A stretch of 64,000 nucleotides of DNA from Clostridium_X cadaveris (GCF_039521325.1 NZ_BAAACD010000007.1), one strand, 5' to 3'. Positions 43,949-53,294 are shown, counted from the stretch's first letter. A program made the numbers and translations. The notes: generated by a model not told the origin, from the sequence alone.

Positions 43949-43979
43949 GGCTTACATACAACTTGCAGGTATGTAAGTC
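43949..43979 (+). promoter_or_regulatory. stable hairpin 3 nt after an in-frame TGA
   Basis: GGCTTACATAC (43949-43959) and GTATGTAAGTC (43969-43979) form an 11-bp stem with one G-U pair and a 9-nt loop (AACTTGCAG). The stem begins three bases past TGA, within coding sequence that continues in frame. No T-run follows, so it is not a terminator. Its position would suit a bacterial SECIS, but the loop is not one I can match. Confidence 0.5.
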
Positions 43980-44042
43980 AGCAGGTACTCGTAAAAGAAG
44001 CATGGGATGAAGAAGTTCTGGTTTCTGAAGGATATTATAAAT

Positions 44043-44085
44043 AAAAGGATCTGCGCACTAAGTAATTTAGTTCGCAGGTCCTTTT
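44043..44085 (+). terminator. terminator of the YeeE operon
   Basis: AAAAGGATCTGCG / CGCAGGTCCTTTT, 13-bp stem with one wobble, starting at the TAA that would end the extended reading frame. Confidence 0.85.
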
Positions 44086-44425
44086 GCGTTGACCACTTTG
44101 CACAGCACACCATCAAGATAAATATGATATTTATTAATAATACTTAGTATTGATCATTATATATTTTATTTTGCGAGAGTAGAAGTCTAAAGTGAAATTC
44201 ATTCCCCAAAATAACATCATCATAAATAAAATATATAAACTTGGATTTTTAATTGTTCTATAGGCATAAAAACTAAATAAAAAAACACACATCTATTACT
44301 AGAACTTAATATTCTAATAATAAATGTGTGCTTACTTTTCTGGGCCAGCAAATTATCCATATAGGACATAAATTGTCCCATCATGGACAAAATATGCTCA
44401 CCTCATATATTTTATAAATTTAATA
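44086..44425. other. intergenic region with terminator, no gene
   Basis: Contains a long hairpin (44286-44330) and, nearer the gene, short inverted repeats (TTGTCC / GGACAA around 44372-44392). No coding frame with a ribosome binding site is visible. Confidence 0.5.
44275..44330 (-). terminator. terminator of the GGGtGRT operon
   Basis: CACACAT / ATGTGTG outer stem with inner ATTA/TAAT and TAGAA/TTCTA pairs; a T7 run follows on the minus strand. Confidence 0.75.
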
Positions 44426-45427
44426 CTACTTATTCATGCCTTCTTCAACAGCAACAGCAACTGCAACAGTAGCTCCAACCATTGGGTTATTACCCATTCC
44501 GATAAGTCCCATCATTTCAACGTGAGCTGGAACTGATGATGAACCTGCGAATTGAGCGTCTGAGTGCATTCTTCCCATAGTATCTGTCATACCGTAAGAA
44601 GCTGGACCAGCAGCCATGTTATCTGGGTGAAGAGTTCTTCCAGTACCACCACCTGATGCAACTGAGAAGTACTTCTTGCCTTCTTGTACACATTCTTTCT
44701 TGTATGTTCCTGCAACTGGATGTTGGAATCTAGTTGGGTTAGTTGAGTTTCCAGTTATAGATACGTCAACTCCCTCAGCGTGCATTATAGCAACACCTTC
44801 TCTAACGTCGTCACATCCGTAACATTTAACCTTAGCTCTTGGCCCATTTGAGAATGGAACTTCTCTAACAACTTCTAAGTTTGAAGTGTAGTAATCGAAC
44901 TTAGTTTGAACGTAAGTGAAACCGTTGATTCTTGAGATTATATAAGCAGCATCTTTTCCAAGACCGTTTAATATAACTCTTAGTGGCTCTTTTCTTACTT
45001 TATTAGCTTTTTCAGCTATCTTTATAGCACCTTCTGCAGCTGCAAAAGATTCGTGTCCTGCTAAGAAAGCAAAACATTTAGTTTCTTCTCTTAGAAGCAT
45101 TGCTCCTAAATTTCCGTGTCCTAAACCAACTTTTCTATCATCTGCAACAGATCCTGGAATACAGAATGCTTGTAATCCTTCTCCGATTGCTTCAGCAGCT
45201 TCAGCAGCCTTAGTACATCCCTTCTTTATTGCTATAGCAGCACCTAAAGTGTATGACCATGCAGCATTTTCAAATGCTATTGGTTGAGTTTCCTTTACTA
45301 TTGTATATGGATCAAAACCCTTAGAATTGCAAAGTTCTCTAGCAGCTTCTAATGATTCTATACCGTACTTTTCAAGTACTGGAGTTATTTGATTTATTCT
45401 TCTTTCATAACTTTCAAATAATGCCAT
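44426..45427 (-). CDS. GGGtGRT family protein
   Basis: Protein of 333 residues carrying the family-defining motif SVASGGGTGRTLHPDNMAAG near residue 256. Other notable stretches are VKCYGCDDVREGVAIMHAEG, SITGNSTNPTRF and MGNNPMVGATVAVAVAVEEG. No signal or membrane segment. The biochemical role is not known to me. It follows a NifU-like scaffold gene by 20 bases, an association I recall as conserved in anaerobes, so it probably receives or handles an Fe-S cluster. GGGAGG precedes ATG. Confidence 0.85.
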   Translation of the reverse strand: MALFESYERRINQITPVLEKYGIESLEAARELCNSKGFDPYTIVKETQPIAFENAAWSYTLGAAIAIKKGCTKAAEAAEAIGEGLQAFCIPGSVADDRKVGLGHGNLGAMLLREETKCFAFLAGHESFAAAEGAIKIAEKANKVRKEPLRVILNGLGKDAAYIISRINGFTYVQTKFDYYTSNLEVVREVPFSNGPRAKVKCYGCDDVREGVAIMHAEGVDVSITGNSTNPTRFQHPVAGTYKKECVQEGKKYFSVASGGGTGRTLHPDNMAAGPASYGMTDTMGRMHSDAQFAGSSSVPAHVEMMGLIGMGNNPMVGATVAVAVAVEEGMNK

Positions 45428-45447
45428 TTCTCAGTAACCTCCCTTTA

Positions 45448-46140
45448 TTATTCGTGTCTTGGATTTACATACTTAACAGCTTCAGTGAATCTTCCATAAG
45501 TGCTCTTTGCTTTTTCTAAAGCTTCAGCTGCCTCTGTTCCCTTAGTGATCATTTCCATCATCTTTCCAAGGTGAACAAATTCATATCCTATAATTTCATC
45601 ATTTGCATCAACTGCTAATCTAGTTACATATCCTTCAGCCATTTCTAGGTATCTAGGGCCTTTAGCTAGAGTTCCGTACATAGTACCAACCTGGCTTCTT
45701 AATCCCTTTCCTAAGTCCTCAAGTCCTGCTCCTATTGGAAGTCCGCCTTCTGAGAATGCAGTTTGAGTTCTTCCATAAACTATTTGTAAGAATAATTCTC
45801 TCATAGCTGTGTTTATAGCATCACAAACTAGGTCTGTGTTTAATGCTTCTAATATAGTCTTTCCTGGTAATATTTCTGAAGCCATTGCAGCTGAGTGAGT
45901 CATACCAGAACATCCTATTGTTTCAACTAGTGCCTCTTGAATTATTCCATCTTTAACATTTAAGGTTAACTTACAGGCTCCTTGTTGAGGTGCACACCAA
46001 CCTATTCCATGAGTTAATCCTGAAATATCTTTTACTTCTTTAGATTGAACCCATTTACCTTCTTGAGGAATTGGTGCTGAACCATGATTAGGTCCTTTTG
46101 CTAATGTACACATTTCCTTAACTTCTGCTGAATACATCAT
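45448..46140 (-). CDS. NifU-like iron-sulfur cluster scaffold domain protein
   Basis: Protein of 230 residues related to the NifU/IscU N-terminal scaffold but longer. Cys candidates for cluster binding lie in GIGWCAPQQGACKLTL and VETIGCSGMTHSAAM. The C-terminal part (EIIGYEFVHLGKMMEMITKG) is family-specific. It is first in a two-gene operon with GGGtGRT. The ribosome binding site AAGGAG fits either of two adjacent ATG codons. A GC-rich palindrome lies about 60 bases upstream. Confidence 0.8.
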   Translation of the reverse strand: MMYSAEVKEMCTLAKGPNHGSAPIPQEGKWVQSKEVKDISGLTHGIGWCAPQQGACKLTLNVKDGIIQEALVETIGCSGMTHSAAMASEILPGKTILEALNTDLVCDAINTAMRELFLQIVYGRTQTAFSEGGLPIGAGLEDLGKGLRSQVGTMYGTLAKGPRYLEMAEGYVTRLAVDANDEIIGYEFVHLGKMMEMITKGTEAAEALEKAKSTYGRFTEAVKYVNPRHE

Positions 46141-46194
46141 TGTTAAATTTCTCCTTCCTTGTGAAAAGTTTAAACATCTTTTAAAAAGTGTTTC

Positions 46195-46215
46195 GACATT
46201 GGCCTAGGCCTTGTC
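46195..46215. promoter_or_regulatory. GC-rich palindrome upstream of the NifU-like/GGGtGRT operon
   Basis: GGCCTAGGCC (46201-46210) is a perfect 10-bp palindrome flanked by GACA and TGTC, giving a near-symmetric 21-bp element in otherwise A+T-rich DNA. A likely operator in the leader of the operon. Confidence 0.5.
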
Positions 46216-46406
46216 CATCCACTTTACTATTCTATCAAATAATCGCTGTATTTCTCTACGTTTTTTCGAAAATTTTTTAAAAAATTAGTAGTTTTTATTG
46301 TGGTAATTTGATATAATTTTGAGTTTCTTAATATCTAAATGTTTACATGTATTTTTATGTAATGTATATAAAATACATTAATGGTTAAAGTTTAAAACAA
46401 CATTTT

Positions 46407-47417
46407 TTATTCGTTAAAAGTTCTTCTAACTTTTGCAAGCATTTTTCTTATTGGAAGTTCATAAGGACATTTCTTTTCACAAGCACCACATTCTATGCAA
46501 TCTTTTGCTCTATTTTTTTGAGAAAAATATCTATCTTCTGCCCAAGCTCCAAGTCCATACCTTTCCTTATATCCACTAAATATAAACATGGTTGGTATAT
46601 CTATTCCTCTAGGACATGGTGCACAATATCCGCATCTTCTGCAAAATTCATTTCCAAGCTCTTTTTTTATTTCATCTATATTCTTTAAATCTTCTTCTGA
46701 AAGGTTTTGATTTTCCTCATATACTTTTGAGTTCTCCTCTACTTCCTTACAATTACCCATTCCAGGTATGGCTACTGTAACTGCTGGATTATTTCTTATG
46801 AACTTTAATGCTAAAGTACCATCTTCTATGGCTCCCCCAGCCAATGGCTTCATTGCAATTACACCTATATTTAATTCATTAGCTCTTTTAAATAATTCGT
46901 CAGCTTGATTTTCTACTATATTATATGGGTACATTATAGTTTCAAACTTATCAAGCTCTATAGCATACTCCAGAAGTTCTAAGCTGTGAGATGTAAGACC
47001 TATATGACCAATCTTTCCAGATTCTTTAGCATCTATTAATGCTCTATATGCGCCTTCTTCACTTAAAACTTTTTCAAGATCCTCTCTAGTTTTTATGTTG
47101 TGAAGTTGATATAAATCTATATAGTTTGTCCTCAAATTTTTTAAACTTATCTCTATGTCTTTTGCCATAGATACCTTATCTCTTGCCATACTTTTTGTAG
47201 CTATTATCCAACTGCTACGTCTTTTTTCTAATGCTTCTCCTATAAATTCCTCTGATACTGTATATCCTCTTGCAGTGTCTATAAAATTTATTCCTAAATC
47301 TTGTGCTTTTACTATAGCCCCTTTAGCTTCCTCTACACTTCCTCTTTGAATAGGTATTCCTCCAAATCCAATAGCAGAGATTTTCAGCCCACTTTTCCCC
47401 AAAACCCTATATTCCAT
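46407..47417 (-). CDS. aldo/keto reductase with C-terminal 4Fe-4S domain
   Basis: Protein of 336 residues. The TIM-barrel aldo/keto reductase part (about 1-255) shows catalytic Asp-Tyr in FIDTARGYTVSEEF, Lys in ATKSMARDK and His in YQLHNIKTRED. The C-terminal end binds Fe-S clusters: CRRCGYCAPCPRGI and CIECGACEKKCPYELPI. This fused type is common in anaerobes, with unknown substrates; electrons could pass between the clusters and a carbonyl. AAGGGG precedes ATG. Single gene. Confidence 0.9.
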   Translation of the reverse strand: MEYRVLGKSGLKISAIGFGGIPIQRGSVEEAKGAIVKAQDLGINFIDTARGYTVSEEFIGEALEKRRSSWIIATKSMARDKVSMAKDIEISLKNLRTNYIDLYQLHNIKTREDLEKVLSEEGAYRALIDAKESGKIGHIGLTSHSLELLEYAIELDKFETIMYPYNIVENQADELFKRANELNIGVIAMKPLAGGAIEDGTLALKFIRNNPAVTVAIPGMGNCKEVEENSKVYEENQNLSEEDLKNIDEIKKELGNEFCRRCGYCAPCPRGIDIPTMFIFSGYKERYGLGAWAEDRYFSQKNRAKDCIECGACEKKCPYELPIRKMLAKVRRTFNE

Positions 47418-47481
47418 AATAGCACCCCTTTTTATTATTAATATATATTATTTATATATATTAATAATACATCAAACCAAT

Positions 47482-47642
47482 AATGAAAGTTAAGTCTAAA
47501 ATATCCTTATGGGTTTTTGAAGATAATATTTCTGCTAGAGCTTTTTATGAGAAGCTTAAGAACATCAAAACACCTCTCTAAACTTGGCTATAAGGTAATT
47601 AATGTACGTGGCGGATTTAAAGCATATAACGGAAAAATATAA
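47482..47642 (+). pseudogene. joined scraps of a GNAT gene and a rhodanese-like gene
   Basis: One frame (47482 on) reads SLWVFEDNISARAFYEKL, a typical GNAT C-terminus. A second frame overlapping its end (about 47550-47642) reads HLSKLGYKVINVRGGFKAYN, a typical rhodanese C-terminus, then a stop. Both lack their main domains and no ribosome binding site is present. They look like residues of deletions joined end to end. Confidence 0.6.
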
Positions 47643-47660
47643 AAAGATAAAGGAATTATA

Positions 47661-47709
47661 TTAAGAGGGTGTTCCAAGATAAATAAATTATTTTGAAGCA
47701 CCCTCTTAA
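47661..47709. terminator. terminator-type hairpin
   Basis: TTAAGAGGGTG / CACCCTCTTAA arms with further pairing inside (GATAA / TTATT). Serves brnQ on the minus strand. Confidence 0.75.
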
Positions 47710-47710
47710 T

Positions 47711-47750
47711 TTATATTTTCATTTTTAAATTCTTAATTAATTTAGTTTCC
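47711..47750. repeat. 40-bp direct repeat, copy 1 (3' end of brnQ)
   Basis: Matches 49216-49255 at 39 of 40 positions. Both copies lie over the 3' end of a minus-strand gene, reaching the stop codon. The shared piece begins TTATATTTTCA and ends TTTAGTTTCC. Confidence 0.8.
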
Positions 47751-49054
47751 TAGGCTTCTTTGCTTAAAATATTTTTCACATGAACTTCTGACTTCTTAAT
47801 GAATGAGCCTACTATTCCCATTACTACTGATGGAATTAGCCATCCAAAACCAATATTATTTAATGGTAGCATATTTATACCTAAGTTTATTCCTGTTATG
47901 TTTTGAATAAGAGTTGCTAATGATACTGCAAAAGCTCCTAAAGAAGCAGCTTTATGAATATTAAGATTTTTAATTTTACCATTAAAGGCACCAAGAACTA
48001 TGAGTACTATAAGAACTGGGTATATTAGGTCAAGGATAGGTGCTGCAAAATTTATTATTGCTGATATACCAAGATTAGATACAAAACAGCTAATGACCGC
48101 TCCCACTATTATATTTGTTTTATATTTAAATTTTCCATTAGAAATTTCCTCAAAGAAAGTTGATGCACTAGACAAAAGTCCTATAGCTGTTGTAATACAT
48201 GCAAAGGCTACTATTACTCCAAGAAGTATTATTCCACTTTTCCCCAAAAGTCCACTAGTTATTGCAATAAGTAATTCAGCTTGACTCATATTTGATGAAA
48301 ATACTGATGAAACCGTAGATCCAAGATATGCTAACCCTCCATATACGCTAAAAAGAGCTATAGATGAAATAATTCCAGCTTGAGAAATCATTTTAAATTG
48401 TTGTTTTGGTTCAGTATATCCTTTAGATTTCATACTAAATGTAAGAGCTAATGCCATTATTATAGCTCCCATCATATCCATTGTCTGATATCCAGCTTTT
48501 ATTCCATCAGATACAACAGTACCTACTACTGTTGTTCTCTCAGCAAACCCTAAAGGTGATAGTGTACCTTTTATAATGAGAAGTATTAGTGCTATAAACA
48601 TTATAGGTGCTAAAACAGCTCCAACTATGTCTACTGCTTTTGTCTGCTTTATACTTAAAGTCACAACTATAGCAAAAAATATTATTGAAAATACCCAACT
48701 GTTAATGTTTGTAAAATTAGGAAGAATTGCAAATTCAAAAGTTGTTGCTGCTGTTCTTGGTATAGCGATAAGAGGACCAAGGCAAATGACATCTACTGCC
48801 AAAAGAAGTATAGAGAAAAACTTTCCTAATGGCTCTGTTACACCCTGAGCTCCCTTCCCAACTTTTCCAACAACAATAATTCCAAGCATGCTTAAACCGA
48901 TATCTGTAATTATAAAACATAAAAATCCTAGAAACCAATTTGATGCACTACTCCACCCCAAATATGGAGGAAATATTAAATTTCCTGCTCCAAAGAACAT
49001 TGCAAATAATGCAAATCCTGATATAAAAACATCCTTTGCATAAGTTTTTTTCAT
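47750..49054 (-). CDS. brnQ: branched-chain amino acid carrier BrnQ
   Basis: LIVCS-family transporter of 434 residues with about 12 helices. The signature FALFAMFFGAGNLIFPPYLG lies near residue 18. It takes up leucine, isoleucine and valine with Na+ or H+, fitting amino-acid fermentation. GAGGGGGA precedes ATG. Single gene; its 3' end lies in a 40-bp repeat shared with the next gene upstream on the same strand. Confidence 0.92.
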   Translation of the reverse strand: MKKTYAKDVFISGFALFAMFFGAGNLIFPPYLGWSSASNWFLGFLCFIITDIGLSMLGIIVVGKVGKGAQGVTEPLGKFFSILLLAVDVICLGPLIAIPRTAATTFEFAILPNFTNINSWVFSIIFFAIVVTLSIKQTKAVDIVGAVLAPIMFIALILLIIKGTLSPLGFAERTTVVGTVVSDGIKAGYQTMDMMGAIIMALALTFSMKSKGYTEPKQQFKMISQAGIISSIALFSVYGGLAYLGSTVSSVFSSNMSQAELLIAITSGLLGKSGIILLGVIVAFACITTAIGLLSSASTFFEEISNGKFKYKTNIIVGAVISCFVSNLGISAIINFAAPILDLIYPVLIVLIVLGAFNGKIKNLNIHKAASLGAFAVSLATLIQNITGINLGINMLPLNNIGFGWLIPSVVMGIVGSFIKKSEVHVKNILSKEA

Positions 49055-49182
49055 GATATCCCCCTCTAATCGTTTTCTTTTTTCATATAATTTAATTATA
49101 ATCTTTTCCTTTTATTTATTGTATGGGCACCTTTTGCTCAAACCTTATATTTACAATTATAAATTTAATTTATTCACAAAAA

Positions 49183-49206
49183 TAAAACTCCTTAACAGGA
49201 GTTTTA
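49183..49206 (-). terminator. terminator of the DUF1846 gene
   Basis: TAAAACTCCT / AGGAGTTTTA perfect 10-bp stem with a TAAC loop. Confidence 0.8.
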
Positions 49207-49215
49207 TCATAAATT

Positions 49216-49255
49216 TTATATTTTCAATTTTAAATTCTTAATTAATTTAGTTTCC
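49216..49255. repeat. 40-bp direct repeat, copy 2 (3' end of the DUF1846 gene)
   Basis: 39 of 40 bases match 47711-47750. It covers the stop codon of the DUF1846 gene. Confidence 0.8.
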
Positions 49256-50755
49256 GTAGAATAAGCTTTCGCTTTGGTATTCAGCGTCACAAGTTATATC
49301 TATTCCTAATTTTCTAAATGTCTGCTCATCATTTGATGAAAGTATAGTAGTTGAGTGTGCTTGACATCCTTTTAATGCTGGAAGTTTAGACATAGCTACT
49401 TCCGCCATAGGATTTGTTGCAGCACATATGCTTAGAGCAATAAGGATTTCTTCACCGCTTAAAGCTATTCTCTTATCTCCAAAAGTCTTCTCTTTTAATT
49501 TTTGAATTGGCTCTAATACAACTGGAGATAGAAGATATATTCCATCTGCTATTCCTGCTAAATATTTTATAGCATTTATTATAACTGCAGCTGAAGCATC
49601 CATAAGTTCAGAGCTTTTACCTGTAAGAATAGTTCCATCTTCAAGTTCCAATGCTGTTACTGTGCAGAGCTCTCTCTTTGAGGAATCTTCATTAAGTTCT
49701 TTAGCATAATTTCTAGCTGGTTCTACAACTTTTCTATTATTTTCTTTAAGATTTAGTTCCTCCATTATAAGCTTAGATCTTTGGAAAGTCTCTTTATCTA
49801 CATATCCTTTTTTATACTCACAGCTTGTTTTAAAGTAACGTCTTATTATTTCCTGTCTTGATGCTTCCTTTACTACTTCATCATCAACTATTCCAAACCC
49901 AACTCTATTTACGCCCATATCTGTTGGTGACTGATATACTGATTCTTCTCCTGTTATTTTTTCTATTATTCTCTTAAGTACAGGGAAAGTTTCAACGTCT
50001 CGATTATAGTTTACAGCAGTTTTCCCATAAGCCTCCATATGGAATGGGTCAATCATGTTTACATCCTTTAAATCAACTGTAGCAGCTTCATAAGCTATAT
50101 TTAATGGATGCTTTAAAGGTACATTCCATACTGGGAAAGTTTCAAACTTTGAATATCCTGCAACATTTCCTCTCTTATGCTCATGATATAGCTGACTTAA
50201 ACATGTAGCAAGCTTTCCGCTTCCTGGTCCTGGAGCTGTAACAACAACTATAGGTTTAGTTGTCTCTATGTATGGGTTCTTTCCATATCCTTCATCACTT
50301 ACTATAGTGTCTACATCAGTTGGGTATCCTTTTGTAGCTTCATGTTTATAGACCTTTATTCCTCTTCTCTCAAGTTTGTTTATAAATACTTTAGTTGACG
50401 GCTGTCCTTCATATCTTGTTATAACAACACTGTTGACATCAAGTTCGTAAGCTCTTAAATCATCTATAAGCCTTAGTACGTCCATGTCATATGTTATTCC
50501 AAAATCGCCTCTTATTTTATTTCTTTCAATATCTCCAGCATATACGCATATTATTATTTCTGCATTTTCTTTAAGCTTTTGTAAAAGCTTTATTTTTGCA
50601 TTTTCGTCGAAGCCTGGAAGTACTCTTTTGGCATGCATATCAAACATAAGCTTTCCGCCAAATTCTAAATATAGCTTATCATAGTTATTTACTCTTTCTA
50701 AAATATATTTTGATTGTTCTTCAAGATACTTTTTATGATCAAATCCTATCTTCAT
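49247..50755 (-). CDS. DUF1846 family protein
   Basis: Cytoplasmic protein of 502 residues matching DUF1846. Characteristic stretches: LYLEFGGKLMFDMHAKRVLP, VVVTAPGPGSGKLATCLSQL (P-loop-like, about residue 175), SPTDMGVNRVGFGIVDDE and ALPALKGCQAHSTTIL-like KLPALKGCQAHST. The glycine-rich loop suggests nucleotide binding. The structure of relatives is known but the function is not. CGAGGAG precedes ATG. Single gene. Confidence 0.9.
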   Translation of the reverse strand: MKIGFDHKKYLEEQSKYILERVNNYDKLYLEFGGKLMFDMHAKRVLPGFDENAKIKLLQKLKENAEIIICVYAGDIERNKIRGDFGITYDMDVLRLIDDLRAYELDVNSVVITRYEGQPSTKVFINKLERRGIKVYKHEATKGYPTDVDTIVSDEGYGKNPYIETTKPIVVVTAPGPGSGKLATCLSQLYHEHKRGNVAGYSKFETFPVWNVPLKHPLNIAYEAATVDLKDVNMIDPFHMEAYGKTAVNYNRDVETFPVLKRIIEKITGEESVYQSPTDMGVNRVGFGIVDDEVVKEASRQEIIRRYFKTSCEYKKGYVDKETFQRSKLIMEELNLKENNRKVVEPARNYAKELNEDSSKRELCTVTALELEDGTILTGKSSELMDASAAVIINAIKYLAGIADGIYLLSPVVLEPIQKLKEKTFGDKRIALSGEEILIALSICAATNPMAEVAMSKLPALKGCQAHSTTILSSNDEQTFRKLGIDITCDAEYQSESLFYGN

Positions 50756-50841
50756 TTATACTCCTCGCTTATCCTATTTTAAATTTACATTTTTCTATTA
50801 TTGCACAATTTTTTTAAGATGTAAATTGTAAATACTTGTAG

Positions 50842-51684
50842 TTATAATATATTTTTACCACATATAAATCTCTTTTCTATAAATTTTGCTACTGCATCTT
50901 GATTATTGCTTTCAATTATAGCTGTCGCTATATTTTTAAGCTCAGTAACGGCATTTTCTACGGCATATCCTTCATTAGCAGTTTCAAACATTGGTATATC
51001 ATTTATATTATCTCCAAAGCATATTATCTTATCATCTTTCATTAAATTAGATAGATTTTTTATAGCTTTAGCTTTTGATGCATCACTGCTGTATATTTCT
51101 AAAAAATACGCTCCTTTTTCATATATATCTTCATAATAATTACAAGTTATACTCTTCAAATCTTTTAAAGACTTGTACATATTTTTAATATTATCTAATG
51201 TGTCAAAAATTAATACATTTACAACAGCACTGCCCTCTATAGCTTTTTCATATTCATCAACTTTTACAAATTCCTTTAACTTCTTAGTGCATCTTTCCTT
51301 ATAAAAATTATATTCGGAATCATATTGAAAATCTTGATGATAAACATAAAGTTTATTATTTTTTATACCATATACAAAAGCACTTCTCTTATGATCTTTT
51401 AATAGCTTTAATATCTTCAATACATCATCTTTTTTCATATCTTTTACATCTAGATATTTATTTTCATGTATGTCATAAGTTACAACACCATTCATAAGTA
51501 TAACTGGAAGTTTAATATCAATTCCTTTTAATAAATCGACAACTGTAGCAGGGGTTCTAGCTGTAGCAATAGTAAATTCTAATCCTTCATTTATAAATTT
51601 ATTTAACAACTCCTGAGAGTTCTGAGACACTTTTTTGTCGCTATTTAACAAAGTTCCATCTAAATCTGTAACATATAGTTCCAT
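50842..51684 (-). CDS. HAD superfamily (Cof-type) phosphatase
   Basis: HAD-IIB hydrolase of 280 residues. Motif I is YVTDLDGTLLNSDKKVS, motif II lies in FTIATARTP, and motifs III/IV in KAKAIKNLSNLM and CFGDNINDIPMFETA. The C2B cap occupies the middle. Such enzymes dephosphorylate sugar phosphates, flavin or pyridoxal phosphates in the cytoplasm. GAGGAG precedes ATG. Confidence 0.92.
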   Translation of the reverse strand: MELYVTDLDGTLLNSDKKVSQNSQELLNKFINEGLEFTIATARTPATVVDLLKGIDIKLPVILMNGVVTYDIHENKYLDVKDMKKDDVLKILKLLKDHKRSAFVYGIKNNKLYVYHQDFQYDSEYNFYKERCTKKLKEFVKVDEYEKAIEGSAVVNVLIFDTLDNIKNMYKSLKDLKSITCNYYEDIYEKGAYFLEIYSSDASKAKAIKNLSNLMKDDKIICFGDNINDIPMFETANEGYAVENAVTELKNIATAIIESNNQDAVAKFIEKRFICGKNIL

Positions 51685-51911
51685 AATATCTCCTCATTAT
51701 AAAACAAATTATTTTTATAATCACTGTTTTTTTGACCTATTAAATTATATCATATAAAAAAATATACGCCTAATCTGGTTATACGTTTTCCTAATAAAGA
51801 TTTAAAATTTTTTGTTAAATGAACCAAAATTCATTTAACAAAATAAGTATTTGTAGTATCATTATATTATTGTAATATTTTTATTCATAATATTTTTAGG
51901 AGGAATAATTT

Positions 51912-53294
51912 ATGTCGAAAAATTCTATAGATTTAGGCAAGGGTAGTGTCGGAAAGCTTCTTCTAAAACTTTCCGTTCCAGCTATAATCGCTCAACTGGT
52001 TAATGTTTTATACAATATAGTAGATAGAATATTTATAGGTAGGCTTCCTAGCGGAGAACTTGCTATGGCTGGTGTTGGTGTTGCCTTTCCTATTATAATA
52101 ATAGTTTCTGCTTTCAGTTCGCTTATAGGTATGGGAGGTGCACCCCGCTGTGCAATAAAAATGGGAGAACACGACAACGATGGAGCCGAAAATATCTTAA
52201 GCAACTGTTTCTCCACATTAATAATACTGGGTCTAATTCTCACTATAGTATTTATGATATTTAAAGAGCCTATTTTATGGGCTTTTGGAGCTAGTGAGGC
52301 AACTATAGGAATTGCACTAGAATATTTAAGCATTTATCTTATTGGAACTGTGTTCGTTCAAATAGCTTTAGGAATGAATCCATTTATAAACACTCAAGGA
52401 TTTGCAAAGACTGGTATGATAACAGTACTTATAGGTGCAGTTATAAATATAGTTTTAGACCCTATACTAATCTTCGGTCTAGACATGGGGGTTAAAGGAG
52501 CTGCTTTAGCTACTATAATTGCACAAACCGTTTCTGCTATATGGGTATTGAAATTTTTATTTGGAAAAAAGAGCATATTAAAAATAAGAAAAAAATACTT
52601 AGCCATTAACCCCAAAGTTATATTGCCTGTTATGGCTTTAGGTGTATCTCCATTTATAATGCAGTCTACTGAAAGTTTAGTTCTTATTTCTTTAAATACC
52701 AAACTTCAGGCTTATGGTGGTGACTTAGCTGTTGGGGCTATGACAATAATGAGCAGCATAATGCAAATGATTACCCTTCCACTTCAAGGATTGACTCAAG
52801 GTGCTCAACCTATAATAAGCTATAATTTCGGTGCTAAAAATATGGATAGAGTTAAAAAGACTTTTAGACTTCTTTTGATAAGCTCATTAACACTTACTCT
52901 TGTATGCTGTGGACTTCTTATGATGTTCCCTGAATTCTTTGTAAGTATTTTCAATAAAGACCAAAAACTTATGGAAATCACTGTATGGAGCATACGAATT
53001 TACTTTATAGGAATGAGCATATTTGGTGCCCAAATAGCTTGCCAACAAACATTCTTAGCTTTAGGACAAGCAAAGATTTCTTTAATGCTTGCATTGCTTA
53101 GAAAAATAATACTTTTAATACCTCTTATATTCATACTTCCAAGCTTCTTTGAAAATAAGTTATTAGGAGTATTAACTGCTGAACCAGTAGCAGATATAAT
53201 TGCTGTATTATCTACTGTAACTTGCTTCGCAATATTTTATAAAAAGAAACTTGCTCATCCTGATGAAGGAAAAAAGAATGTTAAAGTTTCTTAA
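51912..53294 (+). CDS. MATE family efflux transporter
   Basis: Transporter of 460 residues with 12 hydrophobic segments. The N-terminal motif VPAIIAQLVNVLYNIVDRIF and mid-protein repeat (AINPKVILPVMALGVSPFIM) are typical of the MepA-like MATE subgroup. It exports cationic compounds by ion antiport. AGGAGG precedes ATG. It differs clearly from the MATE protein at 9-10 kb. Single gene with a strong terminator. Confidence 0.9.
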   Translation: MSKNSIDLGKGSVGKLLLKLSVPAIIAQLVNVLYNIVDRIFIGRLPSGELAMAGVGVAFPIIIIVSAFSSLIGMGGAPRCAIKMGEHDNDGAENILSNCFSTLIILGLILTIVFMIFKEPILWAFGASEATIGIALEYLSIYLIGTVFVQIALGMNPFINTQGFAKTGMITVLIGAVINIVLDPILIFGLDMGVKGAALATIIAQTVSAIWVLKFLFGKKSILKIRKKYLAINPKVILPVMALGVSPFIMQSTESLVLISLNTKLQAYGGDLAVGAMTIMSSIMQMITLPLQGLTQGAQPIISYNFGAKNMDRVKKTFRLLLISSLTLTLVCCGLLMMFPEFFVSIFNKDQKLMEITVWSIRIYFIGMSIFGAQIACQQTFLALGQAKISLMLALLRKIILLIPLIFILPSFFENKLLGVLTAEPVADIIAVLSTVTCFAIFYKKKLAHPDEGKKNVKVS

